11,502 nucleotides of DNA from Deltaproteobacteria bacterium (lineage in GTDB: Bacteria; Myxococcota; Myxococcia; Myxococcales; Myxococcaceae), in NCBI GenBank assembly GCA_016875515.1, contig VGRA01000042.1, forward strand, positions 1-11,502, given 5' to 3'. The notes under the pieces were generated by a model, which saw only the letters and a list, made by a program, of their open reading frames with translations, was not told where the DNA came from and searched no databases. Of the stretch, positions 8,443 through 11,502 are shown one piece after another. The position numbers and the translations under genes were made by a program. Each line of letters opens with the position of its first letter. Position 1 is the first letter of the stretch.

Positions 8443-9323
8443 TCAGCCGTACAGCCCGTGGAAGCGCAGGTGCTCGAGGCGGAGGTTGAAGGCGTCCGCG
8501 ATCGCCTGGAGTTGCTCCGGCTCGCCCTCGAGCACGCCGTAGGCGCCGTGGTCGGGCGAGACGGCCTCGAGGGTGAAGGTGCCGCGCCCGGGAGCGGGGC
8601 GGACCTCGAACGACCCGAGCTCGTCGAGCGGCCACCGCATCCGCAACCGGTGGACGGAGTGGCGTCCCGGCGTGCCGAACAGGGTGGGCCTTGGGGTGGG
8701 CAGGGGCTGCAGCGTGACGTGGTGCGGCGTGAGCCGCAGGTGAAGGGAGGGCGCGCCGCCATGGGTCCCTTGAGCATCCCGACGAGGAGTGCGGTGACGA
8801 GGAGCGTGCCCACGAAAGCGAAGGTGGCCACGGTCACGGCGAAGCCGTTGAGGAGGGAGGAGAAGCCCGGGGCGCGGCCGGCGCGGAAGGCGTTGAACGC
8901 CTGGGCAACAAAGCGGGCCTCGGCCTGGTCCGAGGAGGTGAACACGGCATCGCCGGAGGGACCGGAGCGGGCGGAGAGGCCGGGAACCAGCACGACGTAG
9001 TAGGGCCGCTGCTGGCGGTTGCGCGTCCTTCCCACGTCCCGTTGCTCGACGGTGGCCATCCCGAGCGTGTGGAGGGGGTGGAGTTCGTCGTTGAAGAGGT
9101 GCCGGGAGGTGCAGCCGTGCAGTTCCCGGGAGCACGCGAGGTCCAGCGCGAAGGCGTCGTAGGCGAGCAGGGCCAGGAGCACCGAGAGGGGAAGGGCGAT
9201 CAGCCAGGCCCGCTGGTTCAACCGGGCGTGGGTCTCTGCCAGCTCGGGCGGCAGCGGGGGGCCGGACCAGAGGGTGAGGGTGCCGTCGGGGGCGTCGTCG
9301 AGGTGGCCGGTGGGGCTCGGCAT
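8443..9323 (-). pseudogene. two-span membrane protein of unknown function, frameshifted
   Basis: I do not recognise the family. From ATG 9323 the first frame gives a proline-rich cytoplasmic segment, then TM1 (AWLIALPLSVLLALLAYDAF, about 40-58). An outside loop of about 100 residues has two cysteines (LACSRELHGCTSRHL) and SSDQAEARFVAQAFNAFRAG. TM2 follows (NGFAVTVATFAFVGTLLVTA, about 159-178), then GMLKG. There, at about 8767-8769, the frame becomes random-looking. The -1 frame continues naturally as THGGAPSLHLRLTPHHVTLQ through RMRWPLDELGSFEV to AIADAFNLRLEHLRFHGLYG and stop 8443-8445. Restoring one G to a GGG run (AAG GGG ACC) joins both into about 290 aa. The C-terminal 100 residues look like an all-beta domain ending in a helix, perhaps PH-like; this is a guess. 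GTG 9347 is an alternative start. It may be a pseudogene or a sequencing slip. Confidence 0.7.
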
Positions 9324-9364
9324 GGAGTCCCATGATGGCCGGTCCACGAGGGGAGGAGAAAGGT

Positions 9365-9392
9365 TTGACGGGGGGCGGGACGATCAGATAGG
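9365..9392 (+). promoter_or_regulatory. possible promoter of tRNA-Pro
   Basis: TTGACG (9365-9370) is a good -35 match. GATAGG (9387-9392), 16 bases downstream, is a weak -10. Transcription from here would start about 45-50 nt before the mature tRNA, a normal precursor length. No other -35-like element is visible in the roughly 120 bp upstream of the tRNA. Confidence 0.4.
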
Positions 9393-9447
9393 ACAGCGCC
9401 GCTTTCGCGGTCTCCCGAAGACGTGTCCGCGAAGGTTCTGAACGTGC

Positions 9448-9524
9448 CGGGGAGTGGCTCAGCCTGGTAGAGCACTTGGTTCGGGACCAAGGGGTCGCAG
9501 GTTCAAATCCTGTCTCCCCGACCA
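9448..9524 (+). tRNA. tRNA-Pro (anticodon CGG)
   Basis: A 77-nt cloverleaf can be drawn by eye. The acceptor stem CGGGGAG (9448-9454) pairs with CTCCCCG (9514-9520), followed by A and an encoded CCA (9522-9524). The D arm contains GGCTCAGCCTGGTAGAGCA. The anticodon stem CTTGG/CCAAG encloses the loop TTCGGGA, giving anticodon CGG, which reads proline codon CCG. The T arm is GCAGG-TTCAAAT-CCTGT. CCG is a major proline codon in such a GC-rich genome. tRNA genes are common integration sites, and here IS debris begins about 200 bp downstream. Confidence 0.97.
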
Positions 9525-9528
9525 CTTG

Positions 9529-9577
9529 AAAGCCGCGGGGCTGTTGGAGAAATCCACGGTTCCGCGGCTTTGTTCTT
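9529..9577 (+). terminator. intrinsic-type terminator after tRNA-Pro
   Basis: AAAGCCGCGG (9529-9538) and CCGCGGCTTT (9562-9571) form a perfect 10-bp stem. The 23-nt loop contains a second small hairpin, TGGA-GAAA-TCCA, with a GNRA-like loop. The stem is followed by GTTCTT, and the stem itself ends in TTT, giving a modest U-rich tract. Its position 4 nt after the tRNA CCA fits a factor-independent terminator. Confidence 0.7.
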
Positions 9578-9727
9578 GGGTGGTCTCGCGCGTCCGCACC
9601 ACCGGCGCACCATCTGCCTCAACGGGGAGCTCCACGCCGTCCGCGGCCACCGCGGGCAGCACGACCGGGACCTCGGGCTGGGGGATGGGCATGGACTCGA
9701 ACTGGAGCTGTTCGACCCCGTCGCGAA
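9578..9727. other. intergenic stretch between tRNA terminator and IS end
   Basis: No gene can be supported here. On the minus strand an open frame with coding-like GC bias reads ESMPIPQPEVPVVLPAVAAD and ends inside the antisense of the tRNA. It may be the stub of a gene cut by the IS, but I recognise nothing in it. Confidence 0.35.
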
Positions 9728-9752
9728 GGGTTCTTCTCAGTTCGTGGTGGGT
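9728..9752. repeat. right terminal inverted repeat of the ISL3-like element
   Basis: It reads GGGTTCTTCTC then AGTTCGTGGTGGGT on the plus strand. Its reverse complement matches 10793-10817 at 20 of 25 positions. It lies 16 bp beyond the transposase stop codon, as expected for the 3' end of such an IS. Confidence 0.75.
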
Positions 9753-9768
9753 CGCGCCGAAAAGCGCT

Positions 9769-10745
9769 TTAGGCACAGGCGTTTAGAAGCCGCAGCCGAT
9801 GGTTCTCGAAGCTCCCATACCCGTAAGCCCTTCGTTTCATGACCTTTGCCTTGTTGTTGAAGCCCTCCGCCATGCCGTTGGTGAGGCCGGAGGCGAAGTA
9901 GGCGAGCACCTCGAATCTTCAGCGCATGAGGGTGCGGCGGAGGGTGTGCACCTCGGGCAGTGTGGAGACGGCCATCTGGTCCGCCATGCGGGTGAGGGCC
10001 TTGGCGGCGCGGTGGTAGCCGCGGATTCGGTAGAAGCCGTGGAGGTTTTCCTTAGCAGGCGGAAGCGGTATTCGGCGCGCAGGGAGGGCCCGTTGCGCAG
10101 CAGCAGGCCCCGGAGTACGGCCGTGCGCCGGTTGCCCGTCACCAGGCGGCGGTGGCGGTTGATGGCCGGGGGCAGCAGCCGCAGGACGTGGAATTTGTCG
10201 GCGACAACGAGAGCGTTGCGGGAGAAGCCCTTCGCGAAGGCCCGGTACCCGTCGGACATGTCCGTGACGACGTACTGGACGTTGCTGCGGCCGGGGATGG
10301 GGGCCAGATCGTGCTCCAACTCCACGGAGGACTTGCCCTTCACCACAGCCATCAGCCGCCGGCCCTTGGAGTCCACCGGGACGGAGACGAATTCCCGGAA
10401 GCCGAAGGCGGGGCTGCGACGGAAGAAGTGCTCGTCCATGCCCAACACCTTGCCCAACACCTTCGGCCACGGGTACAGCCGCTCGCGGCGCTTCAACTCC
10501 AGCTGCTCGTACAGCGTCCGGTACACGAAGCCCGCCGAGCACGCGTAGGTCCTGTGGACGGCGGCGATGTCCGAGAAGGCCTCGCACACCCACAGCACGC
10601 TGCGCTTGTAGCGCTCCGTGGAGCGGCTCCCCTTGCGGATGCCCTGGATGGGCTCCGTGAAGGGCTTGCCGCACGGCTTGCAGCGGACTAAATCCGCGAG
10701 TTTGGCTCGGGGTACCTCCGACGACGGGTTGGCGGTGACACCCAA
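9769..10745 (-). pseudogene. ISL3-family transposase, truncated, frameshifted and with an internal stop
   Basis: DDE transposase remnant. In the first frame (from about 10745, TTG): CKPCGKPFTEPIQGIRKG at 22-39 (remaining part of the Cys-rich N-terminus), VLGMDEHFFRR with D104, YVVTDMSDGY with D162, VVADKFHVLRL at 180-190. Then, near 10053, the frame is lost at EYRFRLL. The neighbouring frame continues KENLHGFYRIRGYHRAAKAL and LPEVHTLRRTLMR to a TGA at 9919-9921, where Trp is expected. The same frame reads on through FASGLTNGMAEGFNNKAKV (catalytic Glu) to HRLRLLNACA and TAA at 9769-9771. The tail GLTNG-x-x-EGFNNKAK with LRLLNA is typical of ISL3. The usual N-terminal zinc finger of about 80 residues is missing. 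One base is missing near 10053 (CTGCTAAGG for CTGCTGAAGG), and TGG has become TGA. The gene is certainly non-functional as read. Confidence 0.85.
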
Positions 10746-10750
10746 CCCGT
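10724..10750. repeat. perfect 9-bp inverted repeat at the truncated transposase start
   Basis: ACGGGTTGG (10724-10732) and CCAACCCGT (10742-10750) are perfect inverted copies separated by 9 bases (CGGTGACAC). They lie where the transposase N-terminus is missing and could be the scar of the internal deletion, a hairpin guarding transposase translation, or chance. Confidence 0.5.
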
Positions 10751-10792
10751 AGCCGGGACAACCCCGGGCCCTGCCGTCTTCACCCCTCAGCT

Positions 10793-10817
10793 ACCCGCCG
10801 CGGACCGACAAGAACCC
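10793..10817. repeat. left terminal inverted repeat of the ISL3-like element
   Basis: It reads ACCCGCCGCGG then ACCGACAAGAACCC on the plus strand. Compared with the reverse complement of 9728-9752, the five mismatches fall at positions 5, 8, 11, 14 and 17. The outermost eight bases (AAGAACCC) match exactly. Confidence 0.75.
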
Positions 10818-10823
10818 AAGGAG
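10818..10823 (+). promoter_or_regulatory. Shine-Dalgarno AAGGAG of the terminal membrane gene
   Basis: AAGGAG ends six bases before ATG 10830, a near-ideal ribosome binding site that fixes the start. It begins at the first base outside the proposed IS end, so the native promoter of the gene has been displaced, unless it lies inside the former IS sequence. Confidence 0.75.
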
Positions 10824-10829
10824 CAGCAC

Positions 10830-11502
10830 ATGGCTGGGCCGCCGGACGACGAACTGTTGGACCGCAGCACGCGCGCGACTGTCGACGGCATCATGGCGCG
10901 GCTTGTGCGAGCGAGTCTCCAGCGCGGGCTGCTCGCCGGTGGGGCAGGCTGCGTGCTGATGGGCTTGGTGGCGGAGGCCGGCTCTCACTTCGGGTTCACG
11001 GCCGAGATAACCGTGGCCGGGCGGCTCGGGGCGATCGCGGGGGTGTGGATGCTGTTCGTCTCCGCGGGGCTCCGGCTGCGGGTGGGGAGGCTCAAGCGCC
11101 ACGCCTGGTCGCTGTGGCCCATCTACCTGTACCCCGGATTCATGCTGGCGGTGCTGGAGTTCTCGAGCCCGGCGGGGATGTCCTCTTACCTGGCGGGCCC
11201 CATCCCACTCGCCTGGTTCCTGGTGATGGCGCTCTCGGTCTCGTTGTTCAACCCGGTGGCGACGGCCTGGGTGGGGTGCCTCGGGGCGGTCACTTACCTC
11301 GGGCTGTTCATGGTCTTCGCGCAGCCGGTGCTCCGCGAGACGCTCGCCCCGCTCCGGAGCGTGGACGAAGTGCTCGTCCGAGACTTGTCGTCCACGCCCA
11401 TCTACCTGCTCCGCGCTGCAGTGATGATCATCACCACCTGGGTCCTCGCGAGGGGCGTTCGGGTCTCGAGGGGCATCATCTACGAGGTCGCGGCGGTGCT
11501 GG
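10830..11502 (+). CDS. polytopic membrane protein, N-terminal part (runs off window)
   Basis: The frame is open from ATG 10830 to the window end (224 codons) with strong GC third-position bias. It starts MAGPPDDELLDRSTRATVDG, a short charged cytoplasmic segment. About six hydrophobic helices follow: residues 33-48, 61-80, 95-111, 119-140, 144-165 and 190-208. After the sixth span comes ARGVRVSRGIIYEVAAVL, where a cytoplasmic domain may begin. This layout, a six-span N-terminal sensor followed by an output domain, is common in membrane-bound kinases and nucleotide cyclases of myxobacteria. No output domain is visible here, so the function is unassigned. The start is supported by AAGGAG six bases upstream. 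The ISL3-like remnant ends directly before that RBS, so expression may depend on a promoter within the remnant. Confidence 0.75.
   Translation, partial: MAGPPDDELLDRSTRATVDGIMARLVRASLQRGLLAGGAGCVLMGLVAEAGSHFGFTAEITVAGRLGAIAGVWMLFVSAGLRLRVGRLKRHAWSLWPIYLYPGFMLAVLEFSSPAGMSSYLAGPIPLAWFLVMALSVSLFNPVATAWVGCLGAVTYLGLFMVFAQPVLRETLAPLRSVDEVLVRDLSSTPIYLLRAAVMIITTWVLARGVRVSRGIIYEVAAVL

Larger units (their letters stand above)
9728..10817 (-). mobile_element. degenerate ISL3-family insertion sequence (about 1,090 bp)
   Basis: The element is bounded by imperfect 25-bp terminal inverted repeats at 9728-9752 and 10793-10817 (20 of 25 positions match, outer ends GGGTTCTT and AAGAACCC). The repeats flank a broken ISL3-type transposase on the minus strand. 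ISL3 elements normally carry a transposase of about 400 aa and leave 8-bp target duplications. Here the coding space is only about 325 codons, and the flanking 8-mers (GTCGCGAA and AAGGAGCA) do not match. This points to an internal deletion near the 5' end and to an old or rearranged insertion. The element lies about 200 bp after a tRNA gene, and its left end touches the RBS of the next gene. It cannot move by itself. Confidence 0.75.

Noticed and set aside
9347..9525. Minus-strand start region reading GETGFEPATPWSRTKCSTR
   Set aside because: This is the familiar false translation of the antisense strand of a tRNA gene; here it covers tRNA-Pro.
9459..9776. Minus-strand open frame ending GRQDLNLRPLGPEPSALPG
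   Set aside because: Its end is again antisense tRNA and its start lies in the IS. Only the middle part might be a gene stub, noted as intergenic.
9570..9842. Plus-strand open frame of 90 codons across the IS boundary
   Set aside because: It spans the terminator stem, the intergenic stretch and antisense transposase with no recognisable domain.

Overview
The window is about 70% GC, and its coding frames have strongly GC-biased third positions. The gene content (GAF/HD-GYP regulator, POT-type transporter, complete pABA branch, several IS remnants) and protein style suggest a myxobacterium of the Myxococcus/Corallococcus/Archangium kind. This is inferred from composition and gene style, not from a database match.

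Layout. At 1-1001 (minus) lies the 5' part of an IS1182-like transposase, cut by the window edge and apparently frameshifted. Its start codon overlaps the stop region of a GAF/HD-GYP c-di-GMP phosphodiesterase-like gene (991-2502, minus). Divergently, with only 18 bp between the start codons, come an MBL-fold metallohydrolase (2521-3366) and rpe (3363-4016), coupled by ATGA. Convergent to rpe is a POT/PTR-type transporter gene (3983-5487, minus) broken by one in-frame stop and one frameshift. It starts in a TTGA overlap with pabA (5484-6077, minus). Across a short divergent region holding a GC-rich palindrome, pabC (6128-6973) and pabB (6970-8433) run on the plus strand, also ATGA-coupled. PabA, PabB and PabC together turn chorismate plus glutamine into p-aminobenzoate for folate synthesis. 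Convergent to pabB is a frameshifted two-span membrane protein gene (8443-9323, minus).

At 9448-9524 is a tRNA-Pro(CGG) with encoded CCA, followed by a strong hairpin terminator. Next is a decayed ISL3-family insertion sequence (9728-10817), for which I can define 25-bp imperfect terminal inverted repeats. Its transposase is N-terminally truncated, frameshifted and interrupted by a TGA. The outer end of the IS directly abuts the Shine-Dalgarno sequence of the last gene (10830 to window end), a polytopic membrane protein of unknown function that runs off the window.

The most striking overall pattern is how damage is distributed. Six inactivating lesions (four single-base slips, two stops) fall only in four dispensable minus-strand genes (two transposases, transporter, membrane protein). 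About 5.9 kb of folate, pentose-phosphate and signalling genes shows none. I found no CRISPR array, phage module or recognisable defence system. The unusual items are decaying mobile elements, an HD-GYP domain split by a helical insertion, and the divergent pab arrangement.
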